NCBI RefSeq assembly: GCF_014898055.3
Contig: NW_023602073.1
Span: forward strand, 22,367,784 to 22,431,783
Direction of reading: 5' to 3'
Origin: Talpa occidentalis
Lineage: Eukaryota > Chordata > Mammalia > Eulipotyphla > Talpidae
Length of the DNA stretch: 64,000 bases
Part shown: positions 1 through 12,835 of the stretch, one piece after another
How the letters are laid out: every line of letters begins with the position of its first letter
Numbering within the stretch: the first letter of the stretch is position 1
The notes under the pieces: generated by a model
Seen by the model: only the letters and a program-made list of their open reading frames with translations
Database searches by the model: none
What the model was told of the DNA's origin: nothing
Program-made: the position numbers and the translations under genes

Positions 1-2079
1 TCCTAGAAAGTGGGCAGCCTTGTCTAGAGGGTGTTTATTTGTTTGTTCATCCAATAAACCCTGACTCAGCATCATATGCTCAGCGTCAGGCCCCAGGGAC
101 ACTTCACGAAGGGGCACACCCCAGCCTCACCCTCCAGAGCCTGGGGCCTGGCGTGGAAGGAAACTACTCACTATATGTGTCTGCCAGTTTCAAAATACAG
201 GACAAGAAGCAGCTTACAAATGGGGGCTGGGAGATCTGAATGACCATCTAGGGGAGTCCACCTACAAGGGAAACTCAACTCTCATCAGCGTCCACTCATG
301 TGATATATACTGATGGCCAGCCCGTGACAGGTCAGTGAACAGGACAGATGCAGCCTGGCCTGCGCGGGGCTTGCTGTATACAGGGAGGGAAGGATGACCA
401 TAAGTTACACAAAGAACAGATTAGTCACAACTGTGGCAAATGCCATAAAGGAAAAGACCCGAGATGGTGGATATAAAACTGCTTATGAAGGCTCCCCTCT
501 GAGTAAGTGTTTCCCTCTGTGGAGACCTGCAGCAGCCACGGGAGAAAGAAATGGGAAGGAGAGCAGCCTATCCTCTCTCTTCTTCCCTTCTCTCCTGCTG
601 CACCCTGTGGACAGAGCTGTAAGACATGAGTGTGCACCAAGTTACCTTTGTCTGAATGACTTCACCCCATACCAATCATCAACTGTAATAATGAAGAAAA
701 CCTCCACCTTATTACAAGTGGGAAATTTGGAATCTCTGCTCCCCTGCATCCTGGCTCTGTGGAGAGGGGTAAAATGAGGATCAGTGACAGCTCTCCATGG
801 GGCAAAGTAGGATCCACGAGCTTTCTTTTCTGAATTTAAAAAAAATTTATTTACTTCAGTGAAATCCCATATACATACATATTTTTATTCGAGTAAGATT
901 GGCGGACGATGCTGTCTATGATTCACAGGTACAGGAGCACACACTGCAGATGGCTGTGTGTCCTGGGGGTCCCCACCCCCAGGACCCCCAGTCCTCTACC
1001 ATGGCCCAGTGGGACCCTCCACACTCCGCTCTCCACATTCACCTCCCTCCCACTGCTCAACCCCCCCATAGCCTCAATTCTACAGCGAGATTTCTAGGGT
1101 TTGTCCTCCATTAGTGAGCAAAGACCTACACTAAGGAAGCACTCAAGTTGCACAGGACCTGGGGAAGGGGGTGGGGATGGGGGAACCCCTGGGCCATTCC
1201 AAAGAACGATGGGAAAAAAAGCAGAGGTTTTAATAAGTTTACTTTAAAAAATATTACATTTCAAAGTCAAAAACCAATCTCCTTAGGCCTCTGTGGAACT
1301 TCAGCTCAGACTCTTTAGTAAACGTGACCCAATCTTTGTGGAGACAGCACCAGCTGGCACCTGTAGCGAGGGACAAAGCGGATGAGTCACCTTGGGGACC
1401 CACTGCCCATGGTCCCCAGGAGTCCACGTAGCCACCCACATATTTGAGGCCAATGGTTCACGTGCAAGTCATTTTATTTTTCACATGAACTCTCCCTTCT
1501 GGAGACAAAGGAGAGGCTCCGGAGGCCTCTCCAACAGACAGGGTCTGTAGCCGGGAGAGGGAGGAGAGACTGAGACTGTAGTTGTAGGTGACCTTGGGGC
1601 CCGACAAGGGTGGCTGACCACCCAAGTGGAGGTGCTTCCTGAGCAGATGCAGCAGATAACCACTAAAATTTAACAATCGAATACTTTTGTCACGTGATGT
1701 CTACAACGCACACTGCCAACAACGCATGAAGGCTAAAGCGGTCTGATAATTTAGCACATAGCAGAGTCAGTGATCAAATCCATCTTTTTATAACCACCCC
1801 CTCGTCTTTAAGCGCTGAGCATTTATTATCATGAAAAATATGTTCATAAAGAATCCACACTGGTAAGTACCATGTCAGTGTTCATAAATCATGATGTTTT
1901 GAAAATACCTTATCTTGAAGTATGATACACAAATTACACGTATTACAAGCATAGGGGCAGATGTGTTGCCAGACTCATTATGAAGTTTGATGGACATCTT
2001 GTACCAATTTTTAAAATAATGTGACAGGGTGAGACAGAAGTGGGGGTGGGAAGCAACTGTAGTAAAAGAGGTTTTTTCC

Positions 2080-2215
2080 CCAATTCCGCCTGCATGACCC
2101 TGGATAAGCCATCAACTTCTTCTGGCCCTCATTCCACACGTGATTGGAGTACTTCACTTCTATATGTGCCTTCTAGTCTAAAATGTTCTGCAATGAGAAT
2201 GCAGTCTGCCCTAGC
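2080..2215 (+). repeat. MIR-like SINE fragment
   Basis: The stretch reads like the diverged MIR core: 'tgaccctggataagccatca' followed by a 'ctggccctcattcc' block, matching the MIR pattern 'tgaccttgggcaagtcactt ... gggcctcagtttcc'. MIRs are ancient tRNA-derived SINEs. The family call is by eye. Confidence 0.4.
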
Positions 2216-3119
2216 CTTGAGCTTGGAGACGGCGCAAGGACTCATTTACCCGTGCGCTGAACTGACACTGCCAGGCAAGGGAAAAAGGCAGGTCAGGGTG
2301 TGCTAGCTTGTGACCTACGCCCTTGGCCCACACATTTAAGTTGCAAGAAATGTGTCCTCAGCAACAGTCAACATTAGAGAGAATCAGAGGGCTGACTGCA
2401 GAGCCCCACAGGGTTTCCCGAGGGGCTGAGGGTCAGAGCTGGGGGCTCCTGCTCCCCTAGCCCCAGTCTCAGCTCTGGAGGGAAGTCTGCCTGGAGCCCC
2501 CACCCAGGCTACCAGCACTCCACAGGCAATCTACACTAATTAAGGTACATTTCCTGCCACAACTGTGCAATACAGTTCTGATTTTTGAGCCCAGCAAGCT
2601 CTTAAAGTCAGTCTTTTCTGAATTTTAATTGTGTGTTAATGCTTGGACATGGTAATAAGATGTTCTTGCTGGCACGGCTTGTGTTATTTTAACAGTGTAC
2701 ACTTATCAAAACTATATTTAGGTCTGTTAAGTCAGCTTTTCACCTCACTGTGATTAAAAACACAGAAAGAAAATTGCATAATAACAACAAAAGAGATTAT
2801 TCTAGAAGCCAGGCCACCTAGTTTAGGGAATTGCTGTCACTTTCAGATCAGCTGAGATCACACATCACTGTTTCCAGAAACTCCAAGTCTTCCCAGTAGA
2901 AAGTCAATGCACACCCACCCCGCTACTTTATGCACTAGGAGAACTGTGTTGCCCCCCTGCCCCCCACCATTCCCCAGGACTGGCACATGTTTGGATAGCA
3001 GTTTTGAGGGGCTGTCAGAGAAATCTCTGTGGCCTGTGGTTGGCTGTGGCAATGATGGGTTAAACTGGCCCTCACCAGTCTGAAAAGTCACAATCCTCTC
3101 AGGTCTCCTGCCTGTTCAG

Positions 3120-3330
3120 TCACCAGCAGATACTGAGCTCATCCTGGGTGCTTGTTTCTGAGTCAGACACAGAAGAGCCCAAACGAAACACACATTCCTG
3201 CCCTCCAGGAATTTGTAATCCATCTGGAGAGACAGACACATAAACAGTTCAGTCATAAATCACTGCTACGGAGGTTACATGGGCTAAGAGGCTAGACAGG
3301 AGAACACCTACGGTGGGTGCTGGGGAGGTT
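3120..3330. repeat. Ancient repeat-like segment (L2-type, family uncertain)
   Basis: It contains the ordered blocks 'tgagctcatcctgggtgctt', 'cattcctgccctccaggaat' and 'gagacagacacataaacagt', which resemble a very common old mammalian repeat with a 'gccctcaaggagctcacagt ... gagacagacaagtaaacag' consensus. It is heavily diverged and no ends can be set. Confidence 0.35.
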
Positions 3331-4483
3331 AGGGCTCAAAGATAAAAGGATGAAGTTTTGATTAAGAGGTGAAAATATTCCAAATTCAAATCTAAAAGAA
3401 CGGCCTAATGAGTGGATTGGGAAGTCTGAGGGAAGTTCCTCTATAATGTCACACACTATGTCATATACAAAATACCAATTGCATTAAATTCTAGAAGCCT
3501 GTGATTAAAGTCTGTGTACAGAGAGCTGAGTCTGCCAGGATATTTTAAATAGGCAATAAGGACGGTTTATTCTCTAAATATCCTGACTCTTCAAATCCAG
3601 TCTTCACTCTAGAGAAACACTAACCTAATAAAATGTAGAATTAGAGCCAATATAAACATGTTACGTATGGACTAAGTGATAAAGCATGAAATAGCAATCC
3701 TGAAAATATTGATTATCTGAACGAATAGACTTATCTTTTCCATATCACAGGCTAAAATAAGTAAAAGGGCCATGAGGAGAGGTCTCGGGAAACCAAATAT
3801 CATGCTAGATCCTTAAAAATCCAAACAGTCTATCTCCTGAGCCATCGCAACAGAAATACATAACTTGATCCTCCAAAAAATAGCTGAAAAGCATTTAAAT
3901 TGCTATTTCAGCCATATGATAATCAGACCTTAGGACAGCAAATACTAAGAAGGTATGTATGATCACTTGTGATGCAGCTGTTGAAAGTTTAATAAAGTAA
4001 TAAAAAAAAATCCTTACAACTGGATATGGTAGTAAGTGTGAATACCTGGATCAAATAATAAAAACATTCACATTACTTGAGTTGAAACTACAATGTTTTC
4101 TCTGAAATCTTTTAATGTATATGCAATCTCATTATTTAAGTTCATAAAAACAACATTTTTTGTGTCAACAATGTCATCTTCTCTATAGCCAAGTGAGGAA
4201 GTCCGTCATTCTGGGAAAAAATGAGATTTCTGCTTATTAGAGTTTAACATTAACATAAAGATATGCTGCATTAGACAGCAAATACTTCTAATTAGAAAGA
4301 TCCTCATTTTTCCTATCAAAGTATTCCAGTGAGCAACACCGATTATATTTTATAGCCTGTACAGCAACCAGGAGATGCATTTCAATTTTTTAAAAATAAA
4401 ATTTCTAAAGAGGTGATTTTTAGATATTCAGAAAGTAACCACACCACCACAAGAAAAGTTAGTTGATATAGTAATTTGTTTTT

Positions 4484-4785
4484 TTTTTAATAGAGGCATG
4501 TTTTATTTATATGTTTGTTTGTTTGTTTGTTTGTTTATACAAGCACTGGGTACAGTCAGAAGCACAGGAGGGTGAGAGAATTCACCAGAGCCAGAGCGGG
4601 GAGCAGAGCAGGCAGAAGGACCGAAGTACACTGCTGAGGGGAGCAGCGGGCGGCAGGAGAGGTCTGTGCGCCATGTGGGACCCTCCTCTGGTGGCCGCGG
4701 AGCAGCCGGGGATCGAACCGGCGCCGCAGAGGCCGCGGGCAGCTTCGCAACCCAGCGCTCAACCGCTGCGCCACCGGGGAGGCCC
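4484..4785 (-). repeat. tRNA-derived SINE, full length, young-type subfamily
   Basis: Read on the minus strand it starts 'gggcctccccggtggcgcag', carries a B-box-like 'ggttcgatcccc', continues through the tRNA-unrelated body and ends in a tail rich in (CAAA)n. It is bounded by a 14-bp direct repeat 'agtaatttgttttt' at 4470-4483 and 4786-4799, a perfect target-site duplication. The perfect duplication and near-consensus head suggest a fairly recent insertion. The open frames across it are SINE translations, not genes. Confidence 0.9.
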
Positions 4786-5683
4786 AGTAATTTGTTTTTG
4801 ATAGTGGCCTTTTTCCCCCCAACTTCTCAGCAGTAAATATTAAGTTTACAGTCATACGAGACATGATCACTATATATGTTATAAAATTAAAAGCTCCATC
4901 TTGTGTCTTTCACATGCAGTATTTGTGCCTATGCAGAATTAGTTCACCTTTCAAATTCACTTTTATCCAGATTTATTCAATGGGAGATTAATCAAGGGCC
5001 CATTTTTGGATGGTTCTAAGAAGAACTGGGAGAAATCCTAATCCAAAAGCTATACCCATCTAATTCAACTTTTTGGAAACAAAAACACCCCAAAAGTGTT
5101 TTATCTGCATAGCTTCTTTGGTTAAAAAAAAAAAAAAAAAGACAACTTCAGTAAAACCAGGCATTAATTTCACTATAGCTTTCTCGCTGCAGGAAAACTC
5201 CTTTACTTAGTTCATTTTTTGTCGCCTCGATTCAAATAAGTTTCTGAACTATTATATTTCCCTTCCACTTTAATAAGACCCACACATAGCCAGACACAAG
5301 TTTCCTTGCTGGAAAGCTCGCTCACTTTCTCTGGAGCAGATAAAGACCGCTGGACGGTGATGAACGCCACCCCCCCACAACCCGGCCCCCTGCCCTCCCA
5401 ACCTCAATGCCTTTCCCCATCCTCCTCCAACATATTCTTGGGTGGGCAGAAACCTGGGGAGACGCAGCCACCAGGCAGCTTGCTACTCTCCTGAAGCACA
5501 TCTGGGCTTTATATCAGGCCTTTAATTAATCCTCAGTGGAAGCCAAGCTATGACATTTTGACTGGGCAGGCTCCAGTTCTGGACAGGTCTTGATTTATGG
5601 CGACTGAGTCTCAACCAACTTTGATTTATTTCAGCTTTGGGGAGGAGGGCAAGCTCTGAACAGAAAAGCGCTGTTGAATGCAG

Positions 5684-5699
5684 ATCACGTGACGTCAGG
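5684..5699. promoter_or_regulatory. Compound E-box / CRE-like site in a GC-rich patch
   Basis: The sequence 'atcacgtgacgtcagg' joins a perfect E-box (CACGTG) and a perfect cAMP-response element (TGACGTCA) that share bases. It lies in a locally GC-rich, CpG-containing patch (about 5640-5770) within otherwise AT-rich intron. Such sites bind USF/MYC-type bHLH and CREB/ATF bZIP factors. That it is active, or that it acts on GMDS or a neighbour, is only a suggestion. Confidence 0.3.
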
Positions 5700-8600
5700 A
5701 CCGGCCCTCCAGACTTCCGAGGGCCGCGGGACAGACGGTTCAGAAGAGAGCGGCCTCAGAAAAAGCCACTTTTAAAAAAAATTGCGACTGAAATAGCTTA
5801 GAATGGTAGGACACGCTATAAAGGCTATCATGGAGGGGAGAGATGGTGCCTGGAATAGCTGGCTGGCTTCAGACCATAGGAAGCCAGGGCCTTATCTCTG
5901 GGAAAGGACGATTCCCGGGTGGAGCTTCAGTGCTAATCAGGACTCATTTGCTTGCAGGGAGCTGAGGCCCAGCCGGTCCTTCCCAGCTGGGGGAAAGCCT
6001 CCAGGATGTCTCTCTCTAGTCAGCAACACCAAACATCTTTGGGCTGATTAACTGAGGGCAGATTTCCCAATGTGATTTTTTTTTTTTTTCAGCCAGACAG
6101 AATAAGTAGTAGAAGGCACCGTTACTTGACTTGTGTTTCTTTGTGGCCAGGCAATGGGCAGGACCCCTTTCTGGCGGCCTGGCCTGGGTGAGGCCCTTGA
6201 CAGCCCACTGTACTCTCCTGCTTCCTTGAGCACAGCACACCTCAGAACGGCGACCTCAAGTGCCAAAGGAGGGCACAGGGACCAACATCCCGCAAGGGCT
6301 TCCACTGCTCCTTGGGGGCACACCACGGGCCAGGGGCCTCCCTCCTCCTTCCCTGGAAGTGCAAGTACTGGCACCATGTCACAGAGAGCACAGGGGAGAC
6401 AAAGGAGAAGTGCCAGCATGTAATGGAGGCAGAGTTAAGGCAGGGACAAGAACACACAAGAGAGGGGAGCACATGTGCTTACGGGCTCAGGCCACACACT
6501 CAGACCCCATCATGCCACCACCCACAGCGCTCTGGGCAAGCTGTTAACCAAGCTGCCTCCTTGGCTTTTCTAGGGAAAGGGATCAGAACACTCTTCTGCA
6601 GGGCTGCTGGGATGCTGAGCAGAGGAAACGTTGGTAAAGCTCCAACCACATCCTGGGGCACACCTGGTGCCAGGCACATAGATGGAGTATTGAGATGGGG
6701 TCCAGGAAACAAGGACTGGTGGCCACCAGTGTGCCTGTCCAGTGCACCAGGCAGCTCCAGGCACTGATGCTGAGAAAGGCCCAGGGGTGTCTGATCATGT
6801 GTGTTGGGGAGACTCAGAGGAAGATGCTGGGGCAGTGGCTGCCAGTGTGCCCCCAGCCCCACCCACCATAGTCACATGGATGTGGAAAGCATGCAATAGG
6901 CAAGGCTGTGACAGGGCTTCTGGAACTCCGCTTGGTAACGAGAGGCAGGGTCTGAGCAGATGACCAGCACTGTCTAGGAGGGACCATTCTGTGTGGGTTG
7001 GTTCCCCCTTGCTTGCCTAGGGGGGCAGCACCTCAGCAGGGGTTGTGGGGACTGTTACAGGATTAAGTAGGCAAGTTCCAAGCTTGGGATGAGTCCCTGC
7101 ACAATGCGACCCACAGAATCCTCTAGTCTCCAGTGCTTCCCAGCCCACACTCAAAACACTAAAGAACTTCCACTGAGTCCACAATTACAATGAAATGTAA
7201 ATGTTTTGTCCCTGAACTCAGCACATCCTCATTTTTATGACTTATTTTTTTGGTAATCCTAAAAAGTCAGAGATATCTGAATACATGTACTAGGTGATTT
7301 CAGAGATCAAACTCTTGTCCCATCTCTACGATGCTCTAGTTTCTCAAGGAAATTTTGAGGACACAGGCGGTGGAGACCAGGGTGAGAGAGAGGGCATGTT
7401 CACAAGGCCTATTAATGCAGACACTGGGCCTACCCACCTTGGGGTCCTGCAGCTCCCAGAGGCCTGTGCTGGACAGCAGCTGTCTCTAATCTCCGTGAAC
7501 TGGTGGGCGCTGAGGTAGCCTACAGGTATCTTCTGTCCCCTGTAGGCCCAAGGCCACCTGACACACAGGCTGCAAGACCCTCACACTAGTCACTTGCCCC
7601 TGATGACACTGAGCAGCGGGAAGGAACAGAGGACCTGCTCTAGGTGCTCACTGTGCAAACTCCAGATTCTGCCAGATGAGTCAAGTCAGATAGTGCCTAA
7701 TCCCTACCTGAGTGTCGGGATGCTTGGAAAAGTGTTGGCCTTGTGCTCCCAGGTGCACCATTTTCTTTGTCAGTTTATGAGCAGGAAGTTGAAGGGCGAG
7801 GGGACTGTGTCCCTATGTTTGCCCCTACAAGCTCACCCCTGATATTACTCCATTTGTGGCTACTCTCCCAATGGTGGGCTTCTGGGGAGCATGGCTGTGG
7901 GTACCCTGGTATGTCTTTGTGTACCTCAACATTCGCTTTACTCTCCTCTGATGACTCAGACATTTAAAGCTCCCCCTGATGGAGAGGGAGAGGATGATAA
8001 GCCAGGGCATGAGTTTTCACAAGTCAAGGACACAGTCTTGTGGGCCAATTTTTAAAGTGGGATTTTAGCAATCCTTGAGCAAAGAAACCTGGCTCAAAGT
8101 TATATTTCTTGACCCATGAATATAGGTGACTTTCTGAAAAGATTAAAAAGAAAAAGTTTTATTTGAAGAGCACTGACAAGAAACCAACTTTGAGCCAGTT
8201 GGTTTCTGGCCCAAATATAGTGACATTTCAAAATAAGGGAAGTAAGGTGAATTTTCCTTGGGAATGTCTCACTTTGAAGGGATTTTTTTTAACTAAAACA
8301 GGTGAACAGTTTCTTATAGGACGTTATATTTATTTTCCCAAAAGGCCACTAACTTCTTAGAACACATGTCAGTGAACTGACTAAGCATTGTTGTTCTAGA
8401 ACAAACACTGCCTTCTACCCTGCAAGCCAATTTGACCTCGATGGGGGTCATAAGTTTTACCAAAATACAAATACATGAAATGTTTAGCTCACATGGGGTT
8501 ATAAATATGTTGTATACCTAACATATTAGAGATAGTACCTGATCAATAAGTGAGCTATGCTATTTTTATAAGCTCCTTTTCCTCTATTTTTCACTTAAAA

Positions 8601-10114
8601 ACTTCACCCAAGGTTTCTCTTTGCCAAGCAGTTTATGAATATTGATTTGCATTAAATTTTTTTTTCAGGAAAGAAACAGTATTGGAATTAACAATTTTGA
8701 GACACATGTAATGCGGGTTATTAAACATCCATGAGGATCGTCTCATTTTAATGGCACTGTCTCAGCTAACAGGACTACCTGGGAGGGAGCAGGAGGTTCT
8801 GGAACATCAGTCATTCTGTCTGGCCACATTAATTTCCTCTTCTAGATTTACTTCTTCTGATCATCACCCTGACCTTCGAACAGACTTAGCAGTCAGAAAC
8901 GTGAACTGTTCACTCCTCGGCACAAAGATGCCAAAAGAAAGATGGTAATAAGGCTGTTTGCTCACACACAATCGGATAATGTATTGGAATGATCCACAAC
9001 ACCCTGTTTCTTTACATTTTAAAATAACTAACGATCAGAGCAGAAATCCAAGAAGCAATGTTTAAAACACTAGGTTTGTCCCAACTTTGGGTTGACCCTG
9101 AAGCTTTTTTTAGCCCCAGTGTTCCTGTAATTAGGCACATTCAATCGACTTGGTGAAAGAATGGATTGAAATTCTTAGAGAAAAGATGCTATGTAAATGA
9201 AAAGGATGTGATGAATTCATCTGAAAACTCAGGACAGTGATGACATTAGTGAAGTTCTAAGTGTCTATTTATTTGCAGTGCTGCCCCTAAGAACAGAACA
9301 CCACAGACTGTGATGTTCTTTTCAAACAAAGACTTTTGTGACTAGTGAAATTTGGCCATCTTCAAAATTAAGTGGGACAAAGCATACAGCAGGCAGTTAA
9401 AATGTACTCCAAAATTACATGGATTCTCAGTCTGAAGTTAAAGCATGTAAGGGAAGTAAATGAAGTCGGTCCAACATTCTCACTAATAGTTGGGATTCCG
9501 CCTACCTCTGTTGGAAAGAACATAGTTGCAGTGAATTGCTAGTGAAATCAGAGACTCAAAGACAGACTCTCTGTTCTTGTCAACAGCTACCTGTGTTCTA
9601 AGGTTTTTTACTTAAACATTTGGGAATTTTCTGGATTGTAAAAGGATTTTGCTCTGAAGCTGAGCTACTTTCCATTTACCTGGAGGACAGCCAGTATCAC
9701 TTGATTCTTTGTGGCTCTTTTTACCCAAGAGCAAGCTGTATTTCTGAAGGTTCAAATCATCCACCTGTGTGTAGTGCTGGCAGCAGTCACTCCCAGCACC
9801 CCCGAAAGCTCTCACTCTGGCAAATACCTGGGAAGAGAACCTCCTTCCACTTGCCCTCTAAGCACGCAGACACTGCCTGGCTGTGGTCAGCTACTCAGTG
9901 GGACTAGGGAGGAGGGCTGCTGGCTGTGAAGTCACATAAGCACCACAGGGAAAAACTAGAATTACTTATTAAAAACAGTGACATTGATCATAAGGCGTCC
10001 AGAGTTTTGTTTCCTCCACGGACGTCCATCTTCAGCCTTCCATTACCATGGTAAGAGTGCTGGTTTTATGCAGCTCTGTGTATAAGAAAGCAAGCATTAA
10101 ATGTACGAGTACCG

Positions 10115-10253
10115 TCAGTCTCCGTATCCATGGGATCCACCCACTTGGGCATAGTATTGGCATCATACTCAGCACCGCAAGTAATCTCAGGGATGACTTA
10201 AAGTACTCCTATGGGTCCTGAAACCAATCCTTGTGGATACTGAGGGCAACTGT
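10115..10253. mobile_element. MER2/Tigger-like DNA transposon fossil, internally deleted
   Basis: One end reads 'cagtctccgtatccatggga' and the other 'ccaatccttgtggatactga' followed by 'gggcaactgta'. These match the two inverted ends of the MER2 (Tigger, pogo/Tc1-mariner type) nonautonomous element, facing each other with most of the middle missing. No coding capacity. Confidence 0.5.
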
Positions 10254-10874
10254 ATACAGAGCTCCAAGGTGCTTTTCACTGCACTAGGGCTTAGTTGAAA
10301 TGTGACTTGAAATGTGGCTATTCGAGTGGAGATGTGCCGTAAGTGTAAAAGACACACCACACTGTAAAGATTTAATGCCAAGAAAAGAAAGAAGGTGTGA
10401 TGCCTCGATAATGCTTTGGATGTTTTACAAGTTTAAATGATATTTTGGTGATATGTTGGGTTAATACAAATCTTATAAAAATTAATTTCACCCTGTTATT
10501 TTTTACATTTTTAAATATAGCTCCTAGAAAACTTAAAATTATATGATTCCCAGGGGTGGCTTGAATTATATTTCTAATGTGTAGTAATGTTCTTCAGTAT
10601 CTTTAATTCTGGTATTAATGAGAAATAAATGTTAGCTTAATTTAATCCAAGATAACTGATGGAAATTTTTTGAAAAGAAGACATTGGGCTATAGAAGTGA
10701 TTCCTTTAACTGAGAGATTTCACAATGTCAAGACATGAAGCCATACTCTGAGCCAGTAAAAGCAATGAAAATTGGGTGCTAAATGATAAATAAATAAGAC
10801 CTTCATGAAAAAGTGTTTAATGCATCAGAATCCTAGTCTCAGACAGTGGATCCCAGGTTACCTAGGACTGTCGT

Positions 10875-10965
10875 GTCTCTCTTTGAAGATGAGAAAACTG
10901 AAATTCAGAGTGGTCAAGGGATCTGCCTGCAGCTCCTCAGCAGGGAAGAAGCAGCACAAGGCTGG
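10875..10965 (-). repeat. MIR-like SINE fragment
   Basis: The stretch 'gaagatgagaaaactgaaat' and the following 'tcagagtggtcaagggatct' match the reverse complement of the MIR core ('gatgaggaaactgaggcaca', 'gaggttaagtaacttgccc'). Diverged and without clear ends. Confidence 0.5.
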
Positions 10966-12510
10966 GGACCCGACAGCGCAGGAAGGATGCATGTCCCCTC
11001 TGCCCGGGCTCTTGTGTCAGGCCAGACAGTCACTGTCCTCCCAACACAAAGCCTTCAGCCTGAGAAAAGAGTAGGAAGGTAGATGCACGATTTCACCCCC
11101 CATTTAGAGGTGCACCCCCAAGCATATACACACATGTATATTAAATTAAAACCGCTTATGGAAACAGACGACGGAGGAATTTCTCTGGGTGAGCTGAGCA
11201 TTAGCTTCAAAAATTCGCTACAGAAAAAATGGTATCATGCCTTAGGAAAAAAGAATCACTGGTAGCTCTAGAAAAGGGCCATGATTAATTTTATCACAGC
11301 AACGCTCACTGCGTCCACCACTACCTAGAATTGTTCTACACCATCTGTGACTATTTGTAGTTGTGTCTAGTGTCTGTGTGAAGTTGACCTTACTGACTTC
11401 TTCCTCCCTCTGACTCAGGCCCTCTTTCAAGGTGGTCTGGTGCGGGATGTGTCCCCAGAGCCGGATCTCGGCGGTCAGGGATATAGCGAGGGTCTAGTTC
11501 ATCTCTGACACAGAAAACAGCCACACACACCATATATTTGATCTGGGTAATAGACAGGGCCATCCAAGATTAATAATCTTTCTCTACATACTGATTTGAG
11601 TAACCAGAGCCAGGGAAGCTGTCTCCAGAGACAAGCTAATGTCTCCCAAAGAAGGCCAGTCAGAAAGCTCAGCTGTTCTATCCTCGGACCATTAATACTG
11701 GATGTTGAGTCAGGCTACATCCCAAAACACCTACAACTGAAAAGTAATTCTTCTCAAATGAAAACTGGCATATTAAGTGTACCCTCTGGGTTTGGGGAAT
11801 GTTTCCCATCCCAAAATAAATTTCTAAGCACAAAGAGACAGTTAGAAATGGTCATTTTACTGATAACTGTTTTATTCAGTAATCTGTCATACCAGGGAAA
11901 AATCCAACCCCCAACCTTAATATTTTAATTTCCTTGTGCTGATTCTTTCCTCTATTTGAAAAATTGTGGAGTTTTTTTATTTTATTTTTTTTTAAACCAA
12001 CACAGAAATCACGAGCATGTGATGTGTCTTCAGTGTTGCCTCCGGCTCATTTTCAAGGGGAAAGAATTATAGCAGAGAGAGGATGCAGCCACACATGTAA
12101 TAATAGCATTAACCAGGCTGACTTGCAACATAAATTGAACCATTAAAGGCTTTAAATGTTCTTCATTAACTTTTATTAGCCTCAATTTTTAACTTTTTCT
12201 CTTCCTCTTAAAATTAAAAATGAGCCTTCCCTTCAACTCCACACACCCTCCAGCCGCATCCAGCTCAGCAAGGTCTTCGAGAGACCACAGACAAAGTCAG
12301 TGGGGGAAGCCCCTCAAATCATGGAATCCCCTGGTGTGGAATTTCTCTCAAGGTCTCTCTCAAGGTCTCAAAACCCTTCATCAAAAATAGTAAGTCTGAG
12401 GTTATATTTTTTAAACTTTTTCCAATTTGGGGGGGAGAATCAGATCCATAATTTTACAATAGTATGTATCATTGCTAATCACTAAGAGGTCACTAAAGAA
12501 ATAATTGTAT

Positions 12511-12574
12511 TTCTTTATTTCATATACCTCTTTTTTTCATATACCTCTTTTCTTTATTTCATATACCTCTTTTT
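12511..12574. repeat. Short tandem repeat, about 20-24 bp unit
   Basis: The block 'tttcatatacctcttt' occurs three times back to back, two copies preceded by 'ttcttta'. It is a pyrimidine-rich mini-duplication of about 64 bp with no coding role seen. Confidence 0.8.
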
Positions 12575-12737
12575 TAAAAATTCTTCCTGACTGCTAAGCA
12601 TTAGGTTAATAAGCACTTTAAATTTATCTTACCTTATGTGGTAAAATTTGGCAAATGTACTGATAATAAACATGCTACCTATGAAAAGAAAGAGAAAAAA
12701 TACCAGAGGGCTTTTCTTCTCTCCATACCTTGCATCT

Positions 12738-12835
12738 GCGGAGGGAAGGAAGGGAGGGAGGAAGGTAGGAAAAAGTAGAGAAGGGGAGGGAAGGGGTGAG
12801 GGAGAAGGCAGACAGAGAGACAGACAGACAGACAA
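12738..12835. repeat. Polypurine (GGAA/GGGA/ACAG) low-complexity tract
   Basis: About 100 bp of nearly pure A/G on the plus strand: GGAAGGAAGGGAGGGAGG-type runs passing into an (ACAG)n run at 12810-12834. Open frames on either strand here are low-complexity. Confidence 0.85.

Noticed and set aside
4511..4870. Overlapping 96- and 104-codon frames on both strands
   Set aside because: Both are translations of the SINE at 4484-4785. The same peptide pattern recurs at every full-length SINE copy (for example 31908-32294, 33312-33623, 53122-53406 and 59817-60302).
6048..6862. Cluster of 95-151-codon frames on both strands suggesting a gene
   Set aside because: The frames overlap on opposite strands in a GC-richer patch where stops are rarer. 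No domain, signal peptide plus mature protein, or splice pattern makes one of them convincing.
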